A program made the position numbers and the translations under genes. DNA of 64,000 nt from Apilactobacillus micheneri (GTDB lineage Bacteria; Bacillota; Bacilli; Lactobacillales; Lactobacillaceae), in the NCBI RefSeq assembly GCF_002993975.1, contig NZ_POSO01000002.1, forward strand, positions 186,232 through 250,231, in the 5' to 3' direction. Shown here piece by piece: positions 44,629 to 53,012 of the stretch (the stretch's first letter is position 1; every line of letters starts with the position of its first letter). The notes beneath the pieces are model-generated. The model did not search any database. It was not told the origin of the DNA and worked only from the letters and a program-made list of their open reading frames with translations.

Positions 44629-45939
44629 ATGGTTAGTCAAATAGCTAAATTTTTTAAATTTGACGAATTAGGAACCAATTATAAAAGAGAAACATTAGCT
44701 GGAATTACCACTTTTGTTTCAATGGTATATATCATATTCCTAAACCCTAATGTTTTAGGTGCAGCAGGAATGGATAAAGGAGCTGTCTTTACATCAACTG
44801 CTTTAGCAACTGCACTTGGTTGTTTCTTAATGGGAATTATCGCTAATTATCCCATTGCACTATCGACTAGTTTAGGAATGAACGCATTCTTCGCATATTC
44901 AGTCTGTGTCGGCATGAAAGTGCCATGGCCAACTGCTTTAGCTGGTACTTTCATTGCCGCTGTTATTTTCATTATTTTAACGGCATTTAAATTAAGAGAA
45001 AAAATTATCGATGCAATTCCTACTGATTTAAAAAGTGCGATTGCTGGTGGAATTGGATTATTCATTGCTTTCTTAGGTTTGAATCAAGGTGGCATGATTG
45101 TTGCTGATAAAAGTACCCTTGTTACTTTGGGTTCATTCCACACTGGAACAACTTGGCTTACAATTTTTGGTTTAATTTTAGTGATTGTTTTAATGAGTGC
45201 CAGAGTTCCAGGAGCTATTTTTATTGGGATGGTGGCCACTGCTATTTTGGGTATGGTTACTGGATTAATCGCAATGCCTGATCAAATTGTTTCAAGCATC
45301 CCAAGTATCAAACCAGTATTCTTAGCTGGAGTTTCACACATCGGTGATATTAATACCGTGAAATTATGGATTGTTGTCTTCACTTTCTTACTAGTATCAT
45401 TTTTCGATACTGCCGGAACTTTAGTTGGATTAGCACAACAAGCTGGTTTTATTAAAGATAATAAAATTCCAAGAATTGGTCGCGCCCTAGCTGCTGATTC
45501 CACTACTATGTTAGGTGGTTCATTATTAGGGACTTCTCCTATGGGAGCTTTCGTTGAATCATCTGCCGGAATTGCAGTTGGTGGTCGTTCTGGTTTTACC
45601 GTTATTATTACTGGAATCCTATTTATCTTAGGAACTTTCTTCTCACCATTATTAGGTGTTATTACTGATCAAGTCACTGCACCTGCATTAATCATCATTG
45701 GGGTGTTAATGGCTAGTTCACTAAAAGATATTCATTGGGAAAAATTCGAATTGGCTGCTCCTTCATTCTTGATTGTTCTGGGGATGCCTCTTTCATACAG
45801 TATTTCAGATGGAATTGCTTTAGGATTTATTACTTATCCTTTGGCTATGATTGCCGCAAAACGTGGTAAAGAAGTGAATGCATTTATGTATTCATTGGCT
45901 GTTATTTTCATTATCTTCTTCTGGTTATTAAGCGAATAA
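44629..45939 (+). CDS. NCS2 purine permease (AzgA/PbuG type)
   Basis: A 436-residue transporter with about 12-14 membrane segments. It has family motifs NYKRETLAGITTFVSMVYII, LGMNAFFAYSVC, SAIAGGIGLFIAFLG, FFDTAGTLVGLAQQAG and GTSPMGAFVESSAGIAVGGR. AzgA-type proteins import adenine, guanine or hypoxanthine with protons. GGGAG precedes the ATG. Paired PurR boxes around the promoter suggest purine regulation. Confidence 0.9.
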   Translation: MVSQIAKFFKFDELGTNYKRETLAGITTFVSMVYIIFLNPNVLGAAGMDKGAVFTSTALATALGCFLMGIIANYPIALSTSLGMNAFFAYSVCVGMKVPWPTALAGTFIAAVIFIILTAFKLREKIIDAIPTDLKSAIAGGIGLFIAFLGLNQGGMIVADKSTLVTLGSFHTGTTWLTIFGLILVIVLMSARVPGAIFIGMVATAILGMVTGLIAMPDQIVSSIPSIKPVFLAGVSHIGDINTVKLWIVVFTFLLVSFFDTAGTLVGLAQQAGFIKDNKIPRIGRALAADSTTMLGGSLLGTSPMGAFVESSAGIAVGGRSGFTVIITGILFILGTFFSPLLGVITDQVTAPALIIIGVLMASSLKDIHWEKFELAAPSFLIVLGMPLSYSISDGIALGFITYPLAMIAAKRGKEVNAFMYSLAVIFIIFFWLLSE

Positions 45940-45960
45940 AAATATTAAATATTAATTTAT

Positions 45961-46006
45961 AAAAATCATCAATTCAAACTATATAATTTGAATTGATGAT
46001 TTTTTA
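45961..46006. terminator. Terminator of the purine permease gene
   Basis: AAAAATCATCAATTCAAA pairs with TTTGAATTGATGATTTTTT around a short AT loop. Confidence 0.9.
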
Positions 46007-46199
46007 TAATATAATTACAGTTGTATTGATATTTTCAGCTTATGATTAATAAACTAATTACATCCCATTAGTAAGAGATAAGTTAAAATTTCTTATAAGT
46101 GTATTATAAATACATGAAAATAAATATCACACTTTCATAGATTGTGTAGGATTATTATATAAGTTTGAAAATATTAATACATACATATAAGAACAGGTA

Positions 46200-46768
46200 G
46201 TGATAAATATTAATAAGGATGATTTTATAAATAATAAAATATGGGTAACTTCCAAAATAAGAATGGAAGCTGAAGAAAGAAGAATTGCAAAAAAAATAAA
46301 TTATTTATCTTTTTTAATTCAATTACAACTTTAACCTTAATACTTTCAATTTTGGATATGGTTATTAAAAATAATGATAAAATAATAAACTTTTCATTAT
46401 TCAATATAATACTTTCTATCGCATTGATTGTGTTATCACTTATAATATCAAATTATGACTTATCAAAGGAAGCTTTTGATTTCAGAAAATCATATTTGGA
46501 ATTAGAAAATTTAATGTATGATAGCGATAGATACAATGAAAATGAATTGAAATTAGAATATAGTAAAATATTAGAACGACATTTAAACCATAATAACTTA
46601 GATTTTATTTATTTTAAAATTACACAAAGAAAAAATAATAACAATAATTTTAGTTACAATAATTTTGAATATTTGATGTATCTATTTGATAAGTACACAT
46701 TAAATATAATAATATTTATTATTGTTATAATTATTATTGCTTTATCATATCACTACATAATAGTATAA
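46200..46768 (+). pseudogene. SLATT-domain 2-TM effector, split by a -1 frame change at a slippery site
   Basis: The first frame (46200-46334) encodes DDFINNKIWVTSKIRMEAEE, the N-terminal signature of RT-associated SLATT proteins, then stops. The second frame, shifted by -1, carries two membrane helices (TTLTLILSILDM and FSLFNIILSIALIVLSLII), the linker SKEAFDFRKSYLELENLMYD and a third hydrophobic C-terminus. Joined at 46310-46316 they give a ~189-residue protein of family length. The junction is T TTT TTA read in the first frame, a classic -1 slippery heptamer. Either programmed frameshifting makes the protein, or one T was lost from a T7 run. The start is also unclear: GTG 46200, or ATT 46209. 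SLATT proteins are thought to be pore-forming effectors. Confidence 0.7.
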
Positions 46769-46781
46769 AGAAGAATTAATA

Positions 46782-48239
46782 ATGATCAATATAGAAGATA
46801 CTTTAACCAAAATATTCGAAGCAAAAATAAACAAAAATTGTCCAATAGGATCAGATGGAATGTCATATTTTGAATTTAATAAAAATAAAAAAAATATTAT
46901 CAAAAATATGGCAAATAGAATTACAAAAAATAAATATAAATTTAGTCCATATAAAGAATTTCTGATTTTAAAAGGAAAAGAATCTAAACCTAGATGTATT
47001 TCTATACCTACTATAAGAGATAGGCTTTGTATGTACTTTTTATTAAACGAAATGGAAAAATTTAATTATAATGGTAAAAATATAATTCCAGAAATTCCGC
47101 AAAAAAGCATAACTACATTAAATTTAACATTAAATAAGAAAAAATATAATTTTTTTATGAAGTATGATATAAGTAATTTTTTTAATAATTTTAATCATAA
47201 AATTTTGTTAAGCAATATAAAAATGTTTTTAAAAAATAATAATGTAATAATAGATAATAAAATATTTTTGAAAATAATAAGAGATTCAATAAACAATTAT
47301 CCAAAAGATGAAAGAAAATATAAAGGTATTCCTCAAGGAATACCTATTTCTAGTATTTTAAGTCAAATATATATGTTCAATTTTGAAAATAAAATAAAAG
47401 AAAAATTAAATAATAATGTAGCCTATGACTATTTCCGATATGTTGATGACATAATAGTTATATGTTCAAAAAAAGATAGTTGTAAAATAAATACAGCATT
47501 AAAAAAAACATTCAAAGAATTCAAAATTAAAAATAACAAAAATAAAGAAAAAAATGGTAATTTATACAAAAATTCATTTGAGTTTTTGGGATATAGTTTT
47601 AAGTTAAATGGAATAAAATCTGAAGTATCAATAAAAGATAATTCTCTAAAAGTTCTTAAAAAGAGAATAGTAAATATAATAAATAATTACAAAAATAAAA
47701 AATATAATAGAGTTTCAATGAACATGAACTCGCTAATTTTTTCATTAAATTTGCTAATATCCGGTTCAGTAATGGAAAATAAATTTAGTAATAAGAAAAA
47801 ATACGGTTGGTTATTTTATTTTTCTCAACTAAATGATATAAAATTATTGTTCAGTTTAGATGTATTTGTCAAAAAGAAACTTAAAAAGGCTTTTAAAAAT
47901 ATAAGCGATGATACTTTTGATTATATTAATACAGAAAAATTATCAGATAAAGAAAAATTACAATTTCAACAAAGCACTTTAGATTTAAGCACATTCTATT
48001 TTAAAAAACATAAAAAAATGTTTTTAAATTCTTTTGTAAAATCATATAGAGCCATAAGAAAAAACAATTTCAATTTATTTACTTTTAGATTTGATAAATA
48101 CTCATCTGATGATAAAAAATATATCTTGCAAAATATATTTAAACTAAAGAAAACAAAAAATTTAGATTCTTCTTTTAACTTCTATATTTATAAAAAAGTT
48201 AAGAAGTCTGAGCAAGACATATACAATAATATATCTTAA
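46782..48239 (+). CDS. Reverse transcriptase of a SLATT-linked defence system
   Basis: A 485-residue protein with a reverse transcriptase palm/finger domain in residues 40-290. It has KPRCISIPTIRDRL, KYDISNFFNNFNH (first catalytic Asp), GIPQGIPISSILSQIYM, the active site FRYVDDIIVI (YVDD) and EFLGYSFKLNG. The C-terminal ~190 residues are Lys-rich and of unknown fold. No maturase, HNH or msr/msd element is seen, so it is not a group II intron or plain retron. It follows the SLATT gene by 13 nt. RT plus SLATT pairs are predicted antiphage systems. Its codon use is far more A-rich than its neighbours, a sign of transfer. Confidence 0.85.
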   Translation: MINIEDTLTKIFEAKINKNCPIGSDGMSYFEFNKNKKNIIKNMANRITKNKYKFSPYKEFLILKGKESKPRCISIPTIRDRLCMYFLLNEMEKFNYNGKNIIPEIPQKSITTLNLTLNKKKYNFFMKYDISNFFNNFNHKILLSNIKMFLKNNNVIIDNKIFLKIIRDSINNYPKDERKYKGIPQGIPISSILSQIYMFNFENKIKEKLNNNVAYDYFRYVDDIIVICSKKDSCKINTALKKTFKEFKIKNNKNKEKNGNLYKNSFEFLGYSFKLNGIKSEVSIKDNSLKVLKKRIVNIINNYKNKKYNRVSMNMNSLIFSLNLLISGSVMENKFSNKKKYGWLFYFSQLNDIKLLFSLDVFVKKKLKKAFKNISDDTFDYINTEKLSDKEKLQFQQSTLDLSTFYFKKHKKMFLNSFVKSYRAIRKNNFNLFTFRFDKYSSDDKKYILQNIFKLKKTKNLDSSFNFYIYKKVKKSEQDIYNNIS

Positions 48240-48266
48240 ATACAATTTATTAAGGAGGCATACATT

Positions 48267-48821
48267 ATGTCTAAAGAAGCATTATTAATAATCGATTATA
48301 CAAATGATTTTGTTGCCGATAAAGGTGCTTTAACCGTTGGTAAACCTGGACAATTATTGGAAAATATTATTGTTAATTTAGCAAATCAATTTGTTAAAAA
48401 TAATAATTGGGTCATTTTACCAACTGATTTACATCATAAAAATGATCCCTACCATCCTGAAACAAAATTATTCCCACCACATAATTTAGCTAACACTTGG
48501 GGCCGCCAATTTTATGGCACTCTTCAAGATTGGTATGATCAAAATAAAAATAATAATCAGGTGTATATGTACGATAAAACTAGATATAGTGCCTTTGCCG
48601 GAACTGATTTAGATTTAAGATTAAGTGAGCGCAACATTAAAACATTACACTTAGTTGGCGTATGCACTGACATTTGTGTCCTCCACACTGCAATTGATGC
48701 CTACAATTTAAATTACAATGTAGTTATTCATGAAAGTGGCGTTGCAGCAACTAACGATATTGGACAAAAGTTTGCTTTAAATCATTTTAAAAATTGTTTA
48801 GGCGCTAGAATCGAAAAATAA
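48267..48821 (+). CDS. pncA: Isochorismatase-family cysteine hydrolase, probable nicotinamidase
   Basis: A 184-residue hydrolase with the catalytic triad Asp in LLIIDYTNDF (about residue 10), Lys in YDKTRYSAF (about 106) and Cys in LVGVCTDICVLHTA (about 137-141). Metal-binding Asp and His residues lie in PTDLHHKNDPYHPET. This is the nicotinamidase pattern: nicotinamide to nicotinate for NAD salvage. GGAGG precedes the ATG. The gene resumes normal host codon use after the defence genes. Confidence 0.85.
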   Translation: MSKEALLIIDYTNDFVADKGALTVGKPGQLLENIIVNLANQFVKNNNWVILPTDLHHKNDPYHPETKLFPPHNLANTWGRQFYGTLQDWYDQNKNNNQVYMYDKTRYSAFAGTDLDLRLSERNIKTLHLVGVCTDICVLHTAIDAYNLNYNVVIHESGVAATNDIGQKFALNHFKNCLGARIEK

Positions 48822-48872
48822 ATATATTAATAGATATATACTTCAGAAAATTCTTTTAAATTAAATAATACA

Positions 48873-48917
48873 AAAAATCCACGCAAAATTTGCTTAATCT
48901 ATTTGCGTGGATTTTTG
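48873..48917. terminator. Bidirectional terminator
   Basis: AAAAATCCACGCAAA pairs with TTTGCGTGGATTTTT, between pncA and the converging crcB genes. Confidence 0.85.
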
Positions 48918-48969
48918 AATTAATTATAAGAAAGCAAAAATAAAAATGCTTTCGATAATATTTATAATT

Positions 48970-49323
48970 CTAAAAGATTAAATATCCTAATAAAGCTGCA
49001 AGTATGCCTAAGATAGCAGTTAAAGCATAATAAGTCATTGCCATCATTTTATCTTTCATGTTCATTTGAACAATTTCATTCATGTATGTAGAAAAAGTTG
49101 TGTACCCACCAACAACCGCAATAAATAAAGTTGTCCAGAAGCTTGTTTTAGGCAACTGTCCATTAATTAATCCTAATACAAATGATCCCGAAATATTAAT
49201 AAATAACGTAGCAATTGGAAAAGATATATTTTTAAAAGCATTTTTAAAGATATTAGTTGCTATAAATCTTAGCACTGAACCAATTGCTGCTCCTAAGCCA
49301 ACCGTTAAAACATTCAATATCAT
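48970..49323 (-). CDS. crcB: Fluoride channel CrcB/Fluc, subunit 2, 117 aa
   Basis: Four membrane helices with the Fluc motifs GAAIGSVLRFIA (N-terminus), PIATLFINISGSFVLGLI (conserved Asn) and AVVGGYTTFSTYMNE (central TFST). It expels fluoride from the cytoplasm. The start overlaps the stop of the other crcB gene by 4 nt. Two tandem crcB genes usually give a heterodimer. Confidence 0.9.
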   Translation of the reverse strand: MILNVLTVGLGAAIGSVLRFIATNIFKNAFKNISFPIATLFINISGSFVLGLINGQLPKTSFWTTLFIAVVGGYTTFSTYMNEIVQMNMKDKMMAMTYYALTAILGILAALLGYLIF

Positions 49324-49703
49324 TTGCTTTCACCCCTAGTTATAATCAAGTTACCTAATGAGTTGCCTAGATTAGCAAATATTAAACCACCTAATAAACT
49401 TACTAATACATATATAATACCTAGACCAATTTCATGATTAATTAATAGGTTAATACTATCAAATGAAAATGTTGAAAAAGTGGTAAAACCTCCAATTAAC
49501 CCCATACTAATTCCACTGATAAAAGATTCAGACAAATTCATCACTTTTGGCAACATTCCCGTTATCAAAGCTAATAAAAATGAACCCACTATATTTATAA
49601 TAGCAGTGGCTATAAAATGATTACCCCCAGATATAAATGTAAAATATCCCCGTAAAATGCCACCAATAAAGCCAAAAATAAAGATATAAATAACTTTACG
49701 CAT
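49320..49703 (-). CDS. crcB: Fluoride channel CrcB/Fluc, subunit 1, 127 aa
   Basis: The partner of the next gene: GFIGGILRGYFTF, ATAIINIVGSFLLALI and GLIGGFTTFSTFSFDS are present. The start is ATG at 49703 or TTG at 49709; the binding site (GAAAGAAGTG) is weak and does not decide. No fluoride riboswitch was found upstream. Confidence 0.88.
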   Translation of the reverse strand: MRKVIYIFIFGFIGGILRGYFTFISGGNHFIATAIINIVGSFLLALITGMLPKVMNLSESFISGISMGLIGGFTTFSTFSFDSINLLINHEIGLGIIYVLVSLLGGLIFANLGNSLGNLIITRGESK

Positions 49704-49901
49704 AACCAAATCGCACTTCTTTCGTCTTCAATATATAATATTTTATAATATATCATGAAATACTATTCAATTCATACTATACCAATTTACATTTTTCTTT
49801 TGACATTTGTACTTTTGATAACTATTATTATTAAAGTAGAGACTAATACAATTAAAAGATTATAATTAAATTAATAAAAATCACATAAGGAGTACTCATA
49901 T

Positions 49902-50780
49902 ATGCTACTTGGCAGCATTGAGGCGGGCGGCACTAAATTTGTTTGTGCTGTTGGTAATAACGATTATCAAATTGTTGATAGTGTAGTGATAAAAACAACG
50001 ACGCCTGAAGAAACATTTGAAAAAACAATTAACTTTTTTAAAAAATATAAAGATTTAGCGGCTTTAAGCATTTCGTCTTTTGGTCCTATTGAAATTAGAA
50101 AAAAATCATCAAAATATGGATACATAACCGATACTCCTAAAGAAGGCTGGTCTAATGTTAACTTTTTAGGAACTATGAAGGACGCTTTGAATGTTCCGAT
50201 ATATTGGACAACTGATGTTAATGGATCTGTATATGGTGAATATATTAACTTTCAAAAACATGGTAAAGATTTAGATTCAATTGTTTACTATACAATCGGA
50301 ACTGGCGTTGGTGCTGGAATTATCATTAATGGTAAATTTATTGGTGATATGGGACATCCAGAACTAGGCCATGTTAAATTAAAACGTCATGCTGATGATC
50401 TTAATTTTGCTGGTATTTGCCCATATCATAAAGATTGCCTCGAAGGTTTAGTGTCCGGCCCTACTTTCGAAAAACGAGTGGGTAAAAAAGGACAGGACGT
50501 TCCATTAACTAATCATGTTTGGGATATCATGGCTTATTATGTAGCTCAAGCAGCTGTTCAAATGACTTTAACTTTTCGTCCTGAAAAAATTGTTTTTGGT
50601 GGCGGAGTAGTCAGCGAAACTTTCCTTAAAAAAGTAAGAGCAGAATTTGAAAAGCTATTAAATGGATACATCACAATTGATAATGTAGACGATTATATTA
50701 TCATGCCATTAATTGACGATAATGGTTCAGCAACTTATGGTAATTTTGCATTAGCATCATCATTAATAAATAAAAACTAA
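49902..50780 (+). CDS. scrK: Fructokinase (ROK family)
   Basis: A 292-residue sugar kinase. It has the N-terminal phosphate loop GSIEAGGTKFVCAVG, catalytic Asp in WTTDVNGSVYGEY (about residue 108), TIGTGVGAGIIING and the zinc site GHPELGHVKLKRHADD...CPYHKDCLEGL, typical of Gram-positive ROK fructokinases. It makes fructose-6-phosphate from fructose and ATP. With mannitol dehydrogenase downstream it covers both fates of fructose in this organism. AAGGAG precedes the ATG. Confidence 0.9.
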   Translation: MLLGSIEAGGTKFVCAVGNNDYQIVDSVVIKTTTPEETFEKTINFFKKYKDLAALSISSFGPIEIRKKSSKYGYITDTPKEGWSNVNFLGTMKDALNVPIYWTTDVNGSVYGEYINFQKHGKDLDSIVYYTIGTGVGAGIIINGKFIGDMGHPELGHVKLKRHADDLNFAGICPYHKDCLEGLVSGPTFEKRVGKKGQDVPLTNHVWDIMAYYVAQAAVQMTLTFRPEKIVFGGGVVSETFLKKVRAEFEKLLNGYITIDNVDDYIIMPLIDDNGSATYGNFALASSLINKN

Positions 50781-50830
50781 GTGCATTTATGCACAATATA
50801 ATTATTAATCAGAAAAATATAAAAATAATT

Positions 50831-50893
50831 AAAAAATAAGCACAACTTGTAAACCCTTTCATAGCAAAGATTTACTTGATGTGCTTATTTTTT
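50831..50893 (+). terminator. Terminator of scrK
   Basis: AAAAAATAAGCACA pairs with TGTGCTTATTTTTT around a larger loop with further pairing (TTGTAAA / TTTACTTGA). Confidence 0.7.
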
Positions 50894-50974
50894 ATCGATT
50901 ATTTTTCAATAAATTTTCCACAAAATGCTTTCTTTTTTTGAAAAATGAGTTATCATAATAGTTGTAAGATTGTG

Positions 50975-50994
50975 AAATGATTAATTAATCATTT
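50975..50994. promoter_or_regulatory. Palindrome upstream of mannitol dehydrogenase
   Basis: AAATGATTAATTAATCATTT is a perfect 20-bp palindrome, 51-70 bp before the mdh start. It is flanked by Rex-like half sites (TTGTGAA on the left, TTACACAA on the right). It may be an operator for a redox regulator, or an AT-rich promoter part. Confidence 0.4.
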
Positions 50995-51044
50995 TACACA
51001 AGAAATTAATAAACTTGAAATTCAATATGAAAGGATCTTGAATT

Positions 51045-52046
51045 ATGAAAGCATTAGTTTTAACTGGTAAGAAACAATTAGAAATTCAAAATACTGAAAA
51101 ACCTGAACCAAAGGCTAACGAAGTTGTTGTAAACGCTAAGTACGCTGGTATCTGTGGTACTGACTACGCATTATACAATGGACTTCCAGGTTCAGCTCCA
51201 GCTGTACCTCCAATCGTTTTAGGACATGAAAACTCAGGTGTTATCTCAGCTGTTGGATCAGACGTTACTGATTACAAAGTTGGTGACCGTGTAACTGTTG
51301 ACCCTAACATCTACTGTAGTAAATGTAAGTACTGCCGTACTGGACGTCCTGAATTATGTGAAAACTTATCAGCCGTTGGTGTTACTAGAAACGGTGGATT
51401 AGAAGAATACTTCACTGCTCCTACACAAGTTGTATACAAATTACCTGAAAACGTTGATTTAAAATCAGCTGCTACATGTGAACCAATTTCATGTGCCGTT
51501 CACGGTATGGACTTATTAAGCATCAAACCTTACCAAAACGCTCTAGTTATTGGTGATGGTTTCATGGGTCTAATCTTTGCTCAATTACTAAAATCATACG
51601 GTGTTAAATCAGTTACTCTAACTGGTCGTCATGATGACAAATTAGCTACTGAAAAAGAAAAGACTGGTGCTGACAAAGTTATCAACACTACTAAAGAAAA
51701 GATTCCTTCAGAATACGATGTTGTTATCGAAGCTGTTGGTCAACCTGCTACTCAAGAACAAGCTGTTGAAGCAACTGTTAAGGGTGCTCAAGTATTAATG
51801 TTCGGTGTTGGTGCTCCTAACCAAAAATTCGAAATGAACACTTACGAAGTATTCCAAAAACAATTAACTATCCAAGGTGCATTCATTAACCCTAACTCAT
51901 TTGAAGATGCTATTGCATTACTACAAAGCAAGGGTGTAGATGTTGCTGACATTATCGATAATGTTATCAGCCTAGAAGATGTTGAAGGCGTTCTAAACGG
52001 TACTTCAGACCTTAAAGGTAAATGTGTAGTTAAAGTTTCTGACTAA
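51045..52046 (+). CDS. mdh: Mannitol 2-dehydrogenase (zinc alcohol dehydrogenase family)
   Basis: A 333-residue zinc-dependent dehydrogenase very similar to Leuconostoc mannitol dehydrogenase: MKALVLTGKKQLEIQ, catalytic zinc ligands in AGICGTDYAL and GHENSG, structural zinc in CSKCKYCRTGRPELC, SAVGVTRNGGLEEYF and EPISCAVHGMD. It reduces fructose to mannitol with NADH, letting fructose act as electron acceptor. The gene uses mostly TTC, AAC, GGT and CGT codons, unlike its neighbours, a sign of very high expression. A VOC-family gene follows after 19 nt. Confidence 0.9.
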   Translation: MKALVLTGKKQLEIQNTEKPEPKANEVVVNAKYAGICGTDYALYNGLPGSAPAVPPIVLGHENSGVISAVGSDVTDYKVGDRVTVDPNIYCSKCKYCRTGRPELCENLSAVGVTRNGGLEEYFTAPTQVVYKLPENVDLKSAATCEPISCAVHGMDLLSIKPYQNALVIGDGFMGLIFAQLLKSYGVKSVTLTGRHDDKLATEKEKTGADKVINTTKEKIPSEYDVVIEAVGQPATQEQAVEATVKGAQVLMFGVGAPNQKFEMNTYEVFQKQLTIQGAFINPNSFEDAIALLQSKGVDVADIIDNVISLEDVEGVLNGTSDLKGKCVVKVSD

Positions 52047-52065
52047 TTATTTGGAGGATAAAATT

Positions 52066-52458
52066 ATGGCTTTAAACGATTACTTTGATGGATTACAACA
52101 CGTTGGAATCCCTTCAAAAGATTTAGATAAGACAATTGAATTCTACAAAGCATTAGGCTTTGACCAAGCTGGCGCATTCCACAATGGTGAAAACCGTTGT
52201 GCATTCATGAGATATGGTAATTTAACCATTGAAACATGGGAAGGCGATCCAGTTGCTATGGAAAATGGTGCTATTAACCATCTTTCTATGAACTGTACTG
52301 ATGTTGATAAAGCATTCGAAGCTGCTAAAGAACAAGGTTTCAATGTTTTAGATGACGAAATCCAATCAATCCCTACTTTCTGGGACAATGGTATTCGTTT
52401 CTTCAATATTCAAGGTCCTAACCATGAAAAAATTGAATTCTGCCAAATCATTAAATAA
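52066..52458 (+). CDS. VOC-family protein co-transcribed with mdh, 130 aa
   Basis: Glyoxalase-like fold: GLQHVGIPSKDLDKTIEFYKA, INHLSMNCTDVDKAFEAAKE and a final FFNIQGPNHEKIEFCQ with the Glu ligand. ATG at 52066 lies 9 nt after GGAGG; the longer frame overlaps that site. Its codon bias is high, like mdh. It may act on a reactive sugar aldehyde, or assist as epimerase; the substrate is unknown. Confidence 0.83.
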   Translation: MALNDYFDGLQHVGIPSKDLDKTIEFYKALGFDQAGAFHNGENRCAFMRYGNLTIETWEGDPVAMENGAINHLSMNCTDVDKAFEAAKEQGFNVLDDEIQSIPTFWDNGIRFFNIQGPNHEKIEFCQIIK

Positions 52459-52471
52459 TATTTGATAGAGT

Positions 52472-52506
52472 AAAAAATAACCTCCCGTTTGGGAGGTTAT
52501 TTTTTA
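52472..52506. terminator. Bidirectional terminator of the mdh operon
   Basis: AAAAAATAACCTCCC and its complement around GTTT, followed by T6. Confidence 0.92.
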
Positions 52507-52511
52507 TGGTT

Positions 52512-52997
52512 TTATGGATGTGTAGCATACAATGGTGTTTTCTTAGCGTTTTTCATTGCATCTTTTTGGTTAAAATGAACGTATTTACTGGAAACCCAAC
52601 CTTTTTGGCTAAAGCCTTTTCCATAAATATTTACATAATAAGTAACAGATTGACTAAAACGACGTTTTTGATGTTTAGTTACTTTATAAAATTTAGTATC
52701 CATATGTTTTTTAGAAACCTGGGCAGCATAGTTTGATGGATTGTTCACAATAATTTTCTTTAAAGCTATTTTTTTATGCTTGTTAGTTGTTAAGTAGCCA
52801 CCAGGCTTTAAAGTAACAGTTTCATTTTCTAAATTAATAGTTCTTTTATAATTTTTAGTTGAATGAATCATTTTTTGTTGGTGATTTTGTTCAATATGAT
52901 GTTTATTTGAAGCTGAAACTAATTGATTACCAGATACAACCAATGATCCCATAATCAATCCACTCAATAACAAATTACGATAAATATTTTTCTTCAT
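52512..52997 (-). CDS. Secreted SH3-like wall-binding protein, 161 aa
   Basis: A signal peptide ending near VSA is followed by basic beta-rich sequence; the end (YYVNIYGKGFSQKGWVSSKYV) resembles the SH3-type modules of lactobacillus secreted proteins. It lies 15 nt after the lysozyme gene on the same strand, so the two are made together. A role in wall binding is inferred. Confidence 0.7.
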   Translation of the reverse strand: MKKNIYRNLLLSGLIMGSLVVSGNQLVSASNKHHIEQNHQQKMIHSTKNYKRTINLENETVTLKPGGYLTTNKHKKIALKKIIVNNPSNYAAQVSKKHMDTKFYKVTKHQKRRFSQSVTYYVNIYGKGFSQKGWVSSKYVHFNQKDAMKNAKKTPLYATHP

Positions 52998-53012
52998 AAA
53001 AAGACTTCCCTT

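Noticed and set aside
46782-48239. Reverse transcriptase as group II intron or retron
   Set aside because: No maturase X or endonuclease domain, no intron ends, no msr/msd-like inverted repeats; the SLATT partner points to a different system.
49704-49901. Fluoride riboswitch before the crcB pair
   Set aside because: No match to the conserved fluoride aptamer core in the leader; the region is plain AT-rich promoter sequence.
50850-50864. cre-like TGTAAACCCTTTCA
   Set aside because: It lacks the central CG and lies within the scrK terminator.
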